Shown piece after piece: positions 42,381-50,902 of a DNA stretch of 64,000 bases. Location of the stretch: NCBI GenBank assembly GCA_963822615.1, contig CAWGIM010000019.1, positions 1 to 64,000 of the forward strand, written 5' to 3'. Both the position numbers and the translations under genes were made by a program. Each line of letters starts with the position of its first letter. The first letter of the stretch is position 1. The stretch comes from Trebonia sp963822615. Lineage in GTDB: Bacteria > Actinomycetota > Actinomycetes > Streptosporangiales > Streptosporangiaceae. Under the pieces are notes generated by a model. It ran no database searches and was not told where the DNA came from. It saw only the letters and a program-made list of their open reading frames with translations.

Positions 42381-43163
42381 GTGAACTCCACCGAACCTGC
42401 CCACTGCGCGCGGACCGTGATCGCCGAGCCCGGCCTGGCCGAGATCGTCATGAGCAACCCGCCGGTCAACGCGCTGCCCGTGGCCGGCTGGTTCGAGGTC
42501 GCCCGGCTGGTGACCGAGGCCGGCCGTGACCCGGGCGTGCGCGCGGTCATCCTGCGCGCGGAGGGACGCGGCTTCAACGCGGGCATCGACATCAAGGAAC
42601 TGCAAGCCGCCGCGGGCTTCACCGCACTGCTCGACGTCAACCGGGGCTGCTTCGAGGCGTTCAAGGCGGTCTACGAGTGCGCCGTGCCGGTGATCGCGGC
42701 CGTGCACGGGTTCTGCCTCGGCGGCGGGATCGGCCTGGCGGGCAACAGCGACGTGATCATCGCGGCCGACGACGCCACGTTCGGGCTGCCGGAAGTCGAC
42801 CAGGGGGCCCTCGGCGCGGCCACCCACCTGTCCCGGCTCGTCCCCCAGCACAAGGCCCGGGCCATGGTCTACACCGCGGACCGGGCCACCGCGGCCGAGC
42901 TGCACGCCTACGGCTCGGTGTACTCGGTGGTCCCGGCGGGCGAGCTCCGCGCGGCCGCGCTCGCCTTGGCCCGGCGGATCGCCGGCAAGGATCCGCTCGT
43001 CATCCGCCGGGCCAAGGAGTCGCTGAACGGCATCGACCCCGGGGACGTCAACCGCAGTTACCGCTACGAGCAGGGCTTCACGTTCGAACTCAACCTGGCG
43101 GGCGCGGGCGACCGGGCCCGGGACGCGTTCGTCGCCCGGTCAGCGCAGGAGGCAGCGACATGA
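42381..43163 (+). CDS. echA20: Ring D hydrolase EchA20 (crotonase family)
   Basis: 260 aa. PPVNALPVAGWFEVA, RAEGRGFNAGIDIKELQ, NRGCFEAFKAVYECAVPVI, HGFCLGGGIGLAGNSDV and ALGAATHLSRLVPQHKAR match EchA20 (Rv3550), which opens ring D of HIEC-CoA by retro-Claisen hydrolysis. GTG 42381 is chosen because GGAAGG precedes it; an in-frame ATG at 42351 adds ten unconserved residues. Its stop overlaps the next gene (ATGA). Confidence 0.91.
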   Translation: MNSTEPAHCARTVIAEPGLAEIVMSNPPVNALPVAGWFEVARLVTEAGRDPGVRAVILRAEGRGFNAGIDIKELQAAAGFTALLDVNRGCFEAFKAVYECAVPVIAAVHGFCLGGGIGLAGNSDVIIAADDATFGLPEVDQGALGAATHLSRLVPQHKARAMVYTADRATAAELHAYGSVYSVVPAGELRAAALALARRIAGKDPLVIRRAKESLNGIDPGDVNRSYRYEQGFTFELNLAGAGDRARDAFVARSAQEAAT

Positions 43164-44047
43164 CGACACCAGCGGCCGGCCCCGGCCTGCCACCGGCCAG
43201 CTCCGGCGGCGCCCCGGACGGCGAGAACCCGGTCGTGCTCTACCGCACCGACGGGCCGGTCGCGGTGATCACGCTGAACCGGCCGGAGTACCGCAACGCC
43301 CAGAACTCGGCGATGACCTACGCCCTCGACGCCGCCTTCTACCGGGCCGCCGACGATGACGAGGTCAAGGTCATCGTGCTGGCCGGCGCGGGCCGGCACT
43401 TCTCGGCCGGCCACGACATCGGCACCCCGGGCCGTGACATCGACCAGTCATTCGAACGCCGGGCCGGGCTGTGGTGGGACCACGTCGGCCAGCCGGGCGC
43501 GGAAAGCCGGTACGCGCGCGAGTCCGAGGTCTACCTCGGCATGTGCCGCCGCTGGCGCGAGCTGCCCAAGCCGACCGTCGCCATGGTGCAGGGCGCCTGC
43601 ATCGCGGGCGGCTTGATGCTGGCCTGGTGCTGCGACCTGGTGGTGGCCGCCGACGACGCCTTCTTCGCCGACCCGGTGGTCAAGATGGGGATACCGGGCG
43701 TGGAGTACTTCGCTCACCCCTTCGTGATGGGACCCCGGTTCGCCAAGGAGTTCCTGTTCACCGCCGACCGGGTCGACGCCGAGCGGGCCCTGCGGCTCGG
43801 CATGGTCAACCGCGTGGTCCCGCGGGACCAGCTTGAGGCGGAGACGATGGCGCTCGCCGGGCGGATCGCCGCGATGCCGCGCCTCGGACTCGCGCTCGCC
43901 AAGAAGGCAGTCAACCAGGTCGAGGACATCATGGGGCTGCGCACGGGCATGGACTCGGTGTTCGGCCTGCACCACGTGGCGCACGCGCACAACGCCGAGA
44001 CCGGCGGTGACTCGCTCGGCGGCCAGACGATCAAGTCGATGAAGTGA
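43160..44047 (+). CDS. Enoyl-CoA hydratase/isomerase family protein
   Basis: 295-aa crotonase. LNRPEYRNAQNSAMTYALD, AGAGRHFSAGHDIGTP (oxyanion hole), GACIAGGLMLAWCCDLVVA and TADRVDAERALRLGMVNRV. Larger than EchA20, with a Trp-rich insert (RRAGLWWDHVGQPG) after the first oxyanion strand. Last gene of the ipd operon, with AGGAGG and ATGA coupling. I do not recognise a named counterpart in the mycobacterial HIP set, so it may handle a later acyl-CoA or a variant steroid. Confidence 0.83.
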   Translation: MTTPAAGPGLPPASSGGAPDGENPVVLYRTDGPVAVITLNRPEYRNAQNSAMTYALDAAFYRAADDDEVKVIVLAGAGRHFSAGHDIGTPGRDIDQSFERRAGLWWDHVGQPGAESRYARESEVYLGMCRRWRELPKPTVAMVQGACIAGGLMLAWCCDLVVAADDAFFADPVVKMGIPGVEYFAHPFVMGPRFAKEFLFTADRVDAERALRLGMVNRVVPRDQLEAETMALAGRIAAMPRLGLALAKKAVNQVEDIMGLRTGMDSVFGLHHVAHAHNAETGGDSLGGQTIKSMK

Positions 44048-44094
44048 CAGTGATGATGATGTGACAGGGGCGAGGCCGGCGCCGCCGCCTCCCA

Positions 44095-44108
44095 ACCAAG
44101 CGCTTGGT
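44095..44108. promoter_or_regulatory. KstR2-type operator in front of kstR2
   Basis: ACCAAGCGCTTGGT, a perfect 14-bp palindrome. It ends 11 bases before the kstR2 ATG, which indicates autoregulation. Confidence 0.92.
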
Positions 44109-44119
44109 AGGCTACCGGG

Positions 44120-44722
44120 ATGACCGAGCCGCGCGACCGCCGCGAACTCATTGTCTCCACCGCGGCCGAGATGTTCGCCCGCAAGGGGATCAGGTCGACC
44201 ACGGTCCGGGAGATAGCGGACGCGGTCGGGGTCCTGTCCGGCAGCCTGTACCACTACTTCGGCTCCAAGGACGAGATCGTCCGGGAGATCCTGATGAGCT
44301 TCCTCGACGCCATCCGGGCCAGCTACGCCGAGGTCCTGTCGCACGGCGGGGACGCCGCGCGGACCCTGCGCGAGGTCGTGCTGGTCTCGCTCCGGGTCGG
44401 CCGGGAGCAGCCCGACGCCACCGCGATCTACCAGAACGAGCTGCGCTACCTGCGTGAGTCGCCGCAGTTCAAGGAGGTGCTGGCGGCGGCGGCCGACGTG
44501 CAGCGGGTCTGGCTCGAGGTCATCGAGCGGGGCGTGACGGACGGCTCCTTCCGCGACGACATCGCGCCCCGGCTCTTCCACCGGATGATCAGGGACGCGG
44601 TCTGGCTGTCGGGGCGGGGCCATCCCGACGCCGGCTACTCCGCCGAGCAGCTGGCCGACGCCATCACCGCTGTCTTCCTCGACGGCTTCTCCGCCCGCCC
44701 CGCGGCCACCGCCCAAGCCTGA
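44120..44722 (+). CDS. kstR2: TetR-family repressor KstR2
   Basis: 200 aa. HTH at about 8-55 (ELIVSTAAEMFARKGIRSTT, VREIADAVGVLSGSLYHYFGSK) and TetR ligand domain with IYQNELRYLRESPQFKEV and FHRMIRDAVWLS, matching Rv3557c. KstR2 represses the HIP-degradation genes and senses HIP-CoA. Its operator directly precedes the start and a second copy lies between fadA6 and ipdA. No Shine-Dalgarno in the short leader, so translation may be leaderless. Confidence 0.9.
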   Translation: MTEPRDRRELIVSTAAEMFARKGIRSTTVREIADAVGVLSGSLYHYFGSKDEIVREILMSFLDAIRASYAEVLSHGGDAARTLREVVLVSLRVGREQPDATAIYQNELRYLRESPQFKEVLAAAADVQRVWLEVIERGVTDGSFRDDIAPRLFHRMIRDAVWLSGRGHPDAGYSAEQLADAITAVFLDGFSARPAATAQA

Positions 44723-44758
44723 CGCCCGGCCGCGGCGGCCCGCCGCGGCCGCCTGGCG

Positions 44759-45754
44759 TCAGCACAGGCCGGCCCGCTGCGCGGTCAGCCGCCGGAGCTG
44801 CCCGGGCGTGCCCAGCAGGAGCTGGGTGGTCTTGGCCCGCTTGAGATAGCGGTGCGCCTCGTGTTCCCAGGTGAAGCCGATGCCGCCGTGGAGCTGGATC
44901 ATCTCGCCCGCGACGTGCGCGAACACGTCCACGCAGTAACGCTTGGCCAGCGGCGCGAGGACCGGCAGGCGCTCCGGCGCGGACACCGCGGCGGCCACCG
45001 CGGCCTGCGCGGTGGCCCGCGCGGCCGCTACCTCGGCCGCCAGGTCGGCGCAGCGGTGCCGCAGCGCCTGGAACGACCCCAGCGGCCGGCCGAACTGCGC
45101 GCGCTGGTTGAGGTAGGCGACGGTGACGTCAAGGCAGTGCTCGGCCGCGGCCACCGACTCGGCCGCCAGCAGGACCCGCATCAGCTCCTCGGCCCGGTCC
45201 GGGCTCGCGCCCGTCACCAGGGCGGGGGAGCGGTCGAAGACCACCCGCGCCTGCGACCGGGTCTCGTCGAGCGTGCCCGCCGCCGTGACGGCGGTGTCGG
45301 CGGCGGACACGGCCAGCAGTTCGCCGCCCGCCGGGACCAGGAACAGGCCCGCCTCGGCACCGTCGAGGACGTGCCCGGCGGCACCGGACAGGCGGCCGCC
45401 GGCCAGCGTCACCTCCGCGCCGAACGCGAACGCGGCCGGGCGCGCCCCGCTCGCGATCCCGGGCAGGAACAGCTCGGCCACCGCCGGGACGCCGTCGGTG
45501 AGCACCGCGCCGGCCAGCGCGGTGGACAGGTACGGCGCCGGCAGCAGGACCCGGGCGAGTTCCTCGGCCGCGACCGCCACCTCGGCCACGGTCGCGCCCG
45601 CGCCGCCGTAGCGCTCGCCGACCGCGAGGGCGGTCAGCCCGAGGTCGCCGGCCAGCCGCGGCCACACCGTCGCCGGCTGGTCCGCGTGCTTGCGGCAGAA
45701 GTCCCGCACCGTTTCCCGCAGTGCCGCCTGGTCGGCGGTGTCCGTCTCGTCCAT
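44759..45754 (-). CDS. Acyl-CoA dehydrogenase, short FadE32/FadE33-like subunit
   Basis: 331 aa. LGLTALAVGERYGGAGATVAE, LLPAPYLSTALAGAVL, YLNQRAQFGRPLGSFQALRH and IQLHGGIGFTWEHEAHRYLKR. It is the shorter type that pairs with a longer partner such as FadE31 to form an alpha2beta2 enzyme in the breakdown of the methyl-branched chain left from rings C/D. Last gene of the minus-strand fadE operon, six bases after fadE30. Assignment to FadE32 or FadE33 cannot be made by eye. Confidence 0.82.
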   Translation of the reverse strand: MDETDTADQAALRETVRDFCRKHADQPATVWPRLAGDLGLTALAVGERYGGAGATVAEVAVAAEELARVLLPAPYLSTALAGAVLTDGVPAVAELFLPGIASGARPAAFAFGAEVTLAGGRLSGAAGHVLDGAEAGLFLVPAGGELLAVSAADTAVTAAGTLDETRSQARVVFDRSPALVTGASPDRAEELMRVLLAAESVAAAEHCLDVTVAYLNQRAQFGRPLGSFQALRHRCADLAAEVAAARATAQAAVAAAVSAPERLPVLAPLAKRYCVDVFAHVAGEMIQLHGGIGFTWEHEAHRYLKRAKTTQLLLGTPGQLRRLTAQRAGLC

Positions 45755-45760
45755 GGCCGC

Positions 45761-46958
45761 CTATCCCCGGGGCAGGCCGAGCCGCCGCTCGGCGATGATG
45801 TTGCGCTGGATCTCGCTGGAGCCGCCGTAGATCGTGTCGGCCCGGCTGAACAGGTAGAGCCGCTGCGCGGGGGTCAGCTGGTAGCCGGGACCGGTGACGG
45901 TGGAACTAGCCCCGGCCACGTCCACCGCCAGTTCCCCGAGCCGCTGGTGCCAGGGGGCCCACAGCAGCTTGGCGATGCTGGCCTCGGTGCCCGGCGCCGC
46001 GCCTGCCCCGGTCACCCGCAGGCCCGGTCCCCGCAGGCCCGGTACCGGGAAGCACGGCGCCCAGGGTGGCCTGCGCGGTGAAGTGCAGCACCTGGAGGCC
46101 GATCCACGCGTCGGCGATCCGGGCCGCGATCTCGGGGTCGTCGACCGACCCGTTCGCCCGCGCCGTCGCCAGGACGGCCTCGAACTCGCGCTGGAACCCG
46201 ATCTGCTGGCCGATCGTGGAGACGCCGCGCTCGACGCCGAGGGTGCCCATGGCGACGCGCCACCCGTCGCCCGGCGCGCCGACGACGGCGTCGGCGTCCG
46301 CGCGGGCGTCGTCGAAGAACACCTCGTTGAACTCCGCCGTCCCGGTGAGCTGCCTGATCGGCCGGACCTCCACCCCCGGCTGGCGCATCGGCACCAGCAG
46401 GTAGGACAGGCCCCGGTGACGTTCCGCCCGCGGGTCGGTGCGGGCCAGCACGAAGCACCAGTCGGCCACGTGGGCGAGCGACGTCCAGATCTTCTGCCCG
46501 TCCAGGTGCCATTCCCCGTCTTGCAGCCGCGCCCGGGTGCTGACGGCGGCGAGGTCGGAGCCCGCTCCCGGCTCGGAGTACCCCTGGCACCACAGCTGCG
46601 TGCCCGTCAGGATCCCGGGCAGGAACCGCGCCTTCTGCGCCGCCGTGCCGAACATCAGCAGCGTCGGGCCGAGCAGCTGCTCGCCGATGTGACCGACCCG
46701 CCCGGGGGCGCTGGCCCGCGCGTACTCCTGGTGGAAGATGACCTGCCGGTTCCACGGCAGGGCGCGCCCGCCGTCCGCGGCCGGCCAGCCGAGGCCGATC
46801 CAGCCGTCCCGCCCCAGGCGCCGCTCCCAGGCGGCCCGCTCGGTGATGAGCTCGTGCGCCCGCCCGGTTCCGCCGGTGCCCGCCAGCGCGGCGAACTCGC
46901 CGGCCAGGTTGGCGGCCAGCCAGTCCCGGACCGTCTGCCGGAATTCCTCGTCGGTCAT
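45761..46958 (-). pseudogene. fadE30: Acyl-CoA dehydrogenase FadE30 with an apparent frameshift
   Basis: From ATG 46958 the frame gives ANLAGEFAALAGTGGTGRAH, LWCQGYSEPGAGSDLAAV, QKIWTSLAHVADWCFVLAR and GTAEFNEVFFDDARADADAV, all as in Rv3560c (FadE30). The C-terminal domain (SIAKLLWAPWHQRLGELAVD, LFSRADTIYGGSSEIQRNII, LGLPRG stop) is in another frame up to 46015. One extra base near 46012-46016, just beside two tandem 15-bp repeats, breaks the frame. The joined product would be about 398 aa. FadE30 dehydrogenates the hydroxylated HIP-CoA ester. Both neighbours are coupled or within six bases, so the gene order is intact; a sequencing indel is a real possibility. Confidence 0.8.
46015..46044. 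repeat. Tandem 15-bp repeat (2 copies) at the fadE30 break
   Basis: Two copies of CCCGCAGGCCCGGTM side by side, in frame as GTGPA-type repeats on the minus strand, in a loop where homologues have shorter sequence. A degenerate third copy follows at the frameshift point. Confidence 0.8.
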
Positions 46959-47950
46959 GATGACACTCCAAGCTCGTGCGCCAGCCGGTCCCGGTGCCAG
47001 TCGGGGCCGCCCCAGCTCTCGCTGAGCGCCCACGCCCGCTTGGCGAACAGGTGCAGCTCGTATTCGGTGGTGTAGCCGATCGCGCCGTGGCACTGGACCG
47101 CCGTCCGGGCGACCAGCCGGGCGGCGTCGGACGCGGCCACCTTGGCCGCGCTGACCCGCGCGGCGGCCTCGGGCGTGCCCGCCGCCTGGTACCAGGCCGC
47201 GGCGAGCACCAGGGGCCGGGCGAATTCGACCGCGACCAGCGCGTCGGCGAGCGCGTGCTTCACCGCCTGGAAGCTGCCGACGGGCGCGCCGAACTGCTCG
47301 CGCCGCCGCACGTAGCCGACGGTGAGCTCGAGCATCCGCCGCGACAGCCCGGTCAGCAGCGCGGACGTGGCCAGCACCCCGCGCCGCCAGGCCGTCGCGA
47401 TGACGTCCGGGTCCCCGGTGAGCAGCGTCCCGCCGCCGTCGGGCCGGGACGCCAGCCGCGCGGTGCGGCGGGAGCCGTCGATAGCCGTGCAGGGCGCGAA
47501 CGCCAGGCTCGCCCGCGGGTACAGCCGCAGCCCGTCGCCGGCCCGCAGCACGGTCAGCGGCGCCTGGCCGCCGTGCGGCACCAGGTCACCGTCGCCGAGC
47601 TGCGCGGCCACGGTGATCTCGCCTGCCAGCACGCCGTCCAGGTCGGGCCCGTCCAGCAGCGGGGCCGCGACCGCGACGGTCTCGGCCGCCGGACCAGGCA
47701 GCCCGCTGTGGCCGATCTCCTCCAGCAGCGGCACCAGGGCGTTCTCGTCCAGGCCGAGGCCGCCGCGCGACCGCGGGACGAGGACGCCGAGCACGTCCGT
47801 TCCGGCCAGCTTGCGCCAGGCGGCGCCGACCAGGCCGGCCTGCCCGCCGGGCCAGCCCGCCCGGATGACGTCCGCCGATACCTCGGCCGCGAGCACCCCG
47901 GCGGCGGCGTCGCGCACCGCGAGCGTGGCTTCGTCGGGCCCGAAGCGCAT
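46955..47950 (-). CDS. Acyl-CoA dehydrogenase, short FadE32/FadE33-like subunit
   Basis: 331 aa. MRFGPDEATLAVRDAAAGVL, DENALVPLLEEIGHSGLPGP, YVRRREQFGAPVGSFQAVKH and VQCHGAIGYTTEYELHLFAKR. Short ACAD subunit lying between fadE31 (seven bases upstream) and fadE30 (ATGA overlap). By position it is the likely partner of FadE31. M. tuberculosis has fadE31, fadE32 and fadE33 in a row; here fadE30 has moved between the two short subunits. Confidence 0.84.
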   Translation of the reverse strand: MRFGPDEATLAVRDAAAGVLAAEVSADVIRAGWPGGQAGLVGAAWRKLAGTDVLGVLVPRSRGGLGLDENALVPLLEEIGHSGLPGPAAETVAVAAPLLDGPDLDGVLAGEITVAAQLGDGDLVPHGGQAPLTVLRAGDGLRLYPRASLAFAPCTAIDGSRRTARLASRPDGGGTLLTGDPDVIATAWRRGVLATSALLTGLSRRMLELTVGYVRRREQFGAPVGSFQAVKHALADALVAVEFARPLVLAAAWYQAAGTPEAAARVSAAKVAASDAARLVARTAVQCHGAIGYTTEYELHLFAKRAWALSESWGGPDWHRDRLAHELGVSS

Positions 47951-47957
47951 GCCGTCC

Positions 47958-49073
47958 CTACTTCCTCGGCAGGCCGAGGACCCGCTCGGCCAGCACGTTC
48001 CGCTGCACCTCGTTGGTCCCCGCGTAGATCGGCCCGGCCAGCGAGAACAGGAATCCGCGGGTCCACGGGCCGTCCAGCTCGCTGTCGGGGCCGAGGAGGG
48101 CGAGGGCGGTCTCGTGCAGCCGCACGTCGAGCTCGGACCAGAACAGCTTGTTCATGCTCGACTCGGCCCCCGCCCGCCGCCCCTCGGTGATGCCGGTGAC
48201 CTGCGCCAGCGTGTACATCTGGTAGGCCTGAGCGTCGATCCAGGCCTGCACCACCCGGTCCCGCCGGGCCGGGCAAGGCCGCTCACGGTACAGCTCGATC
48301 AGCCGGTCCGCGCCGCGCAGGAACCGCCCGGGCGAGCGCAGCGTCAGCCCCCGCTCCGACCCGGTCGTAGACATGGCCACCCGCCAGCCCTGGTTTACCT
48401 CCCCCAAAACATCAGCATCAGGAACGAACGCGTGTTCCAGCCAGACCTCCGCGAATTCCGGTTCGCCGTCGAGCCGCGCGAACCCGCGGACGGTCACGCC
48501 GGGCGCGTCGAGCGGTACCAGGAAGTAGGTCAGGCCGCGGTGCCGCTCGGCCGCCTGATCGGTGCGGAACAGGCCGAACAGGTGGGTGCAGTCCGCGCCG
48601 CGGGTGGTCCAGGTCTTGTGCCCCGACAGCAGCCAGCCGCCGCGGCCGCGGTCGCGGACGGCGCTGCTCCGCACCGCCGCCAGGTCGCTGCCCGCGCCGG
48701 GCTCCGACCAGCCCTGGCACCAGAGCTCCCGGGCCGCCGCCATCCGGGGCAGGTAGCGGTCCCGCTGCTCTTGGGTGCCGAACTCGAACAGGGTCGGCGC
48801 GAGCAGGAAGATGCCGTTCTGGGTGACCCGCGGCGGCCCGCCCGCCCGGTAGTACTCCTCCTCGAAGAGCAGCCACTCCCACAGCGTGGCGTCCCGTCCC
48901 CCGTACCGTTCGGGCCAGGACACCACGGCCCAGCGGGCGTCGTAGAGCCTGCGCTCCCAGTCCAGCCGGGCCCGGGTATCGCCCGCCGCCAGGTCGCGGG
49001 GCACGTTGGCCTCGAGCCAGCCCCGGGCCTCGGCCCGGAACGCCTCCTCCCGCTCCGTCCAGGTCAGGTCCAT
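47958..49073 (-). CDS. fadE31: Acyl-CoA dehydrogenase FadE31-like
   Basis: 371 aa. WPERYGGRDATLWEWLLFEEE, NGIFLLAPTLFEFGTQEQRD, LWCQGWSEPGAGSDLAAV, HKTWTTRGADCTHLFGLFRT and AGPIYAGTNEVQRNVLAERV. Longest match is to FadE31 (Rv3562), the subunit shared by the FadE31-FadE32 and FadE31-FadE33 pairs. First enzyme gene of the minus-strand operon. It has no Shine-Dalgarno of its own at ATG 49073; translation probably couples from the short ORF that overlaps its start by 10 bases. Confidence 0.85.
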   Translation of the reverse strand: MDLTWTEREEAFRAEARGWLEANVPRDLAAGDTRARLDWERRLYDARWAVVSWPERYGGRDATLWEWLLFEEEYYRAGGPPRVTQNGIFLLAPTLFEFGTQEQRDRYLPRMAAARELWCQGWSEPGAGSDLAAVRSSAVRDRGRGGWLLSGHKTWTTRGADCTHLFGLFRTDQAAERHRGLTYFLVPLDAPGVTVRGFARLDGEPEFAEVWLEHAFVPDADVLGEVNQGWRVAMSTTGSERGLTLRSPGRFLRGADRLIELYRERPCPARRDRVVQAWIDAQAYQMYTLAQVTGITEGRRAGAESSMNKLFWSELDVRLHETALALLGPDSELDGPWTRGFLFSLAGPIYAGTNEVQRNVLAERVLGLPRK

Positions 49074-49162
49074 GCCACGGTCGCTTCCGGCTCCTGGGCG
49101 AACGCCGCCCAGGCCCGCACGGCGGCCTCGCCGGTCATCCCCAGCGCCGCGAAGTTGGCCAT
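49064..49162 (-). CDS. Short leader ORF (32 codons) overlapping the fadE31 start
   Basis: ATG 49162 has GAGGAG five bases upstream, a much better ribosome site than fadE31 has. It reads MANFAALGMTGEAAV, then RAWAAFAQEPEATVAWT and stops at 49064, ten bases into fadE31. No recognised family. It may serve to load ribosomes for fadE31 by termination-reinitiation or be a real micropeptide. Confidence 0.45.
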   Translation of the reverse strand: MANFAALGMTGEAAVRAWAAFAQEPEATVAWT

Positions 49163-49227
49163 CCGGGCTCCTCCTCGCCAACCTCGGACCTGCCGCGTCA
49201 GGCGGCTCAGGTGTAGGCTCCAAGAAA

Positions 49228-49241
49228 TAGAACTCGTTCTA
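49228..49241. promoter_or_regulatory. KstR-type operator between the fadE31 operon and the aldehyde dehydrogenase
   Basis: TAGAACTCGTTCTA: both TAGAAC/GTTCTA arms are perfect. 15 bases before the dehydrogenase ATG and 65 bases upstream of the fadE31 leader ORF; no KstR2-type motif is seen in this gap. Confidence 0.88.
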
Positions 49242-49256
49242 CTTTGAGAGGCTACC

Positions 49257-50765
49257 ATGGTCGCTTCCATCAAGCCCTACGCCGACGAGCTGGCGCTCGG
49301 CGACGGGCGCATGCTGATCGGCGGGGAGTGGGTCACGGCCGCCGCGGGCGAGACCTGGAGTCACACTCATCCCGCGACGGGCGAGCGGGTCGCCGCGTTT
49401 CCGGTCGCCGCCGCGGGCGACGTGGACCAGGCGGTGCGGGCCGCCCGGCGGGCGTTCGACGAGGGCCCGTGGCCCCGCGTCCGGGCGGGTGAGCGGGGCC
49501 GGGTGCTGCACGCGATCGCGGACTCGATCCGGGAGCACGGCGACGAGCTGCTGCGGCTGCAGGCCCTCGACAACAGCGTTCCGCTGAGCTTCGGCGAGAT
49601 CTACGTGACGTCGGCCGCGTTCGTGGCCGACGTGTTCGACCACCACGCCGGCTGGGCCGACAAGCTGGCCGGGGAGACGCTGCCGCCCTACCAGGGCGGC
49701 GACCACATGGTCTTCACCCTGCGCGAGCCGGTCGGCGTGGTCGGCGCGGTGATCCCGTGGAACGCCCCGCTGCCGCTGCTCGCCCAGAAGGTGGCGCCCG
49801 CCCTCGCCGCGGGCTGCACGATCGTGCTCAAGCCGTCGGAGTACGCCACCTTCGCGGTGCTGCGGCTGGCCCGGCTGATCGAGGAGGCGGGGCTGCCGCC
49901 CGGCGTGCTCAACGTGGTCACCGGCCCGGGCGAGCCGGCCGGCGACGCCCTGATCAGCCACCCGATGGTGGACAAGCTGTCGTTCACCGGCAGCCGCGCG
50001 GTCGGGGAAAAGGTCATGACCGCCGCCGCCCGCGGCTGCAAGCGGGTCAGCCTCGAACTCGGCGGCAAGAGCCCGGCCGTCGTATTCGCCGACGCCGACG
50101 TCGGCACCGCCGCCGCGACCACCATGGGCACGGTCACCCTCGGCCTGTCCGGCCAGGTCTGCGCGGCCCAGACCCGGGCCCTGGTGCACCGGGACGTGCT
50201 CGAGGAGTTTCTCGAGACCGCCCAGATGATCGCCGCCATGGTCAGCTACGGCAACCCCTTCGACCCCGAGGTCACCTCGGCCCCGCTGATCAACCCGAGG
50301 CAGCTCGACCGGGTCCTCGGGCTGATCGCCCGGGGCCAGGAAGAGGGGGCCAGGCTGGTCTTCGGCGGCACCAGGGAAGCGGGCGACCTCGCCGCGGGCA
50401 ACTTCGTCACCCCGACGCTGTTCGCCGACGTGTCCAACGACATGAGCATCGCCCGGGAGGAGATCTTCGGGCCGGTCCTGTCGGTGATCCCGTTCGGCGA
50501 CGAAGACGAGGCCATCCGGCTGGCCAACGACACCGACTACGGGCTCGCCGCCACCGTATGGACCTCGGACGTGCGCCGGGCGATGCGGATGACCCGGGCG
50601 ATCCGGGCCGGCACGGTCGGCATCAACGGCTACCAGCTCGAGCCGAACTCCCCGTTCGGCGGCTTCGGCCGCTCCGGCCTCGGCCGCGAAGGCGGCCGGG
50701 CCGCGGTCGAGTCCTACACCGAGCTGAAGACCGTCCTGCTCCCGACGACCGACGAGATGATGTAA
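49257..50765 (+). CDS. NAD(P)-dependent aldehyde dehydrogenase
   Basis: 502-aa ALDH superfamily enzyme. VIPWNAPLPLLAQKVAPALA, KPSEYA and FTGSRAVGE bind NAD; LELGGKSP carries the general-base Glu, SGQVCAAQ the nucleophilic Cys; EEIFGPVLSVIPF and the C-terminal FGGFGRSGLGREGG are present. The KstR-type box right at its promoter ties it to sterol use; oxidation of a side-chain aldehyde such as a C22/C26 aldehyde or of propionaldehyde-type products is inferred. Convergent with an SDR gene; a hairpin lies between them. Confidence 0.88.
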   Translation: MVASIKPYADELALGDGRMLIGGEWVTAAAGETWSHTHPATGERVAAFPVAAAGDVDQAVRAARRAFDEGPWPRVRAGERGRVLHAIADSIREHGDELLRLQALDNSVPLSFGEIYVTSAAFVADVFDHHAGWADKLAGETLPPYQGGDHMVFTLREPVGVVGAVIPWNAPLPLLAQKVAPALAAGCTIVLKPSEYATFAVLRLARLIEEAGLPPGVLNVVTGPGEPAGDALISHPMVDKLSFTGSRAVGEKVMTAAARGCKRVSLELGGKSPAVVFADADVGTAAATTMGTVTLGLSGQVCAAQTRALVHRDVLEEFLETAQMIAAMVSYGNPFDPEVTSAPLINPRQLDRVLGLIARGQEEGARLVFGGTREAGDLAAGNFVTPTLFADVSNDMSIAREEIFGPVLSVIPFGDEDEAIRLANDTDYGLAATVWTSDVRRAMRMTRAIRAGTVGINGYQLEPNSPFGGFGRSGLGREGGRAAVESYTELKTVLLPTTDEMM

Positions 50766-50819
50766 CCCCGGCCCTGGCGGAAATCCCGTGACGGCGCGCC
50801 TGGCCCCACCCGGCCGCAT

Positions 50820-50863
50820 GGTTGTGGCAACCAGCGGCCTATTACCGCCTGGCTGCCACAACC
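50820..50863. terminator. Inverted repeat between convergent genes, probable bidirectional terminator
   Basis: Perfect 10-bp arms GGTTGTGGCA/TGCCACAACC around a 24-base centre that itself pairs partly (ACCAGCGG with CCGCCTGG). It lies between the aldehyde dehydrogenase stop (50765) and the convergent SDR stop (50903). No clear U tract on the plus side, so it is intrinsic only in part. Confidence 0.6.
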
Positions 50864-50902
50864 ACGCGGTGCTGGCCGCGCCTCGCGGGCTTTTTGCGCG
50901 GC

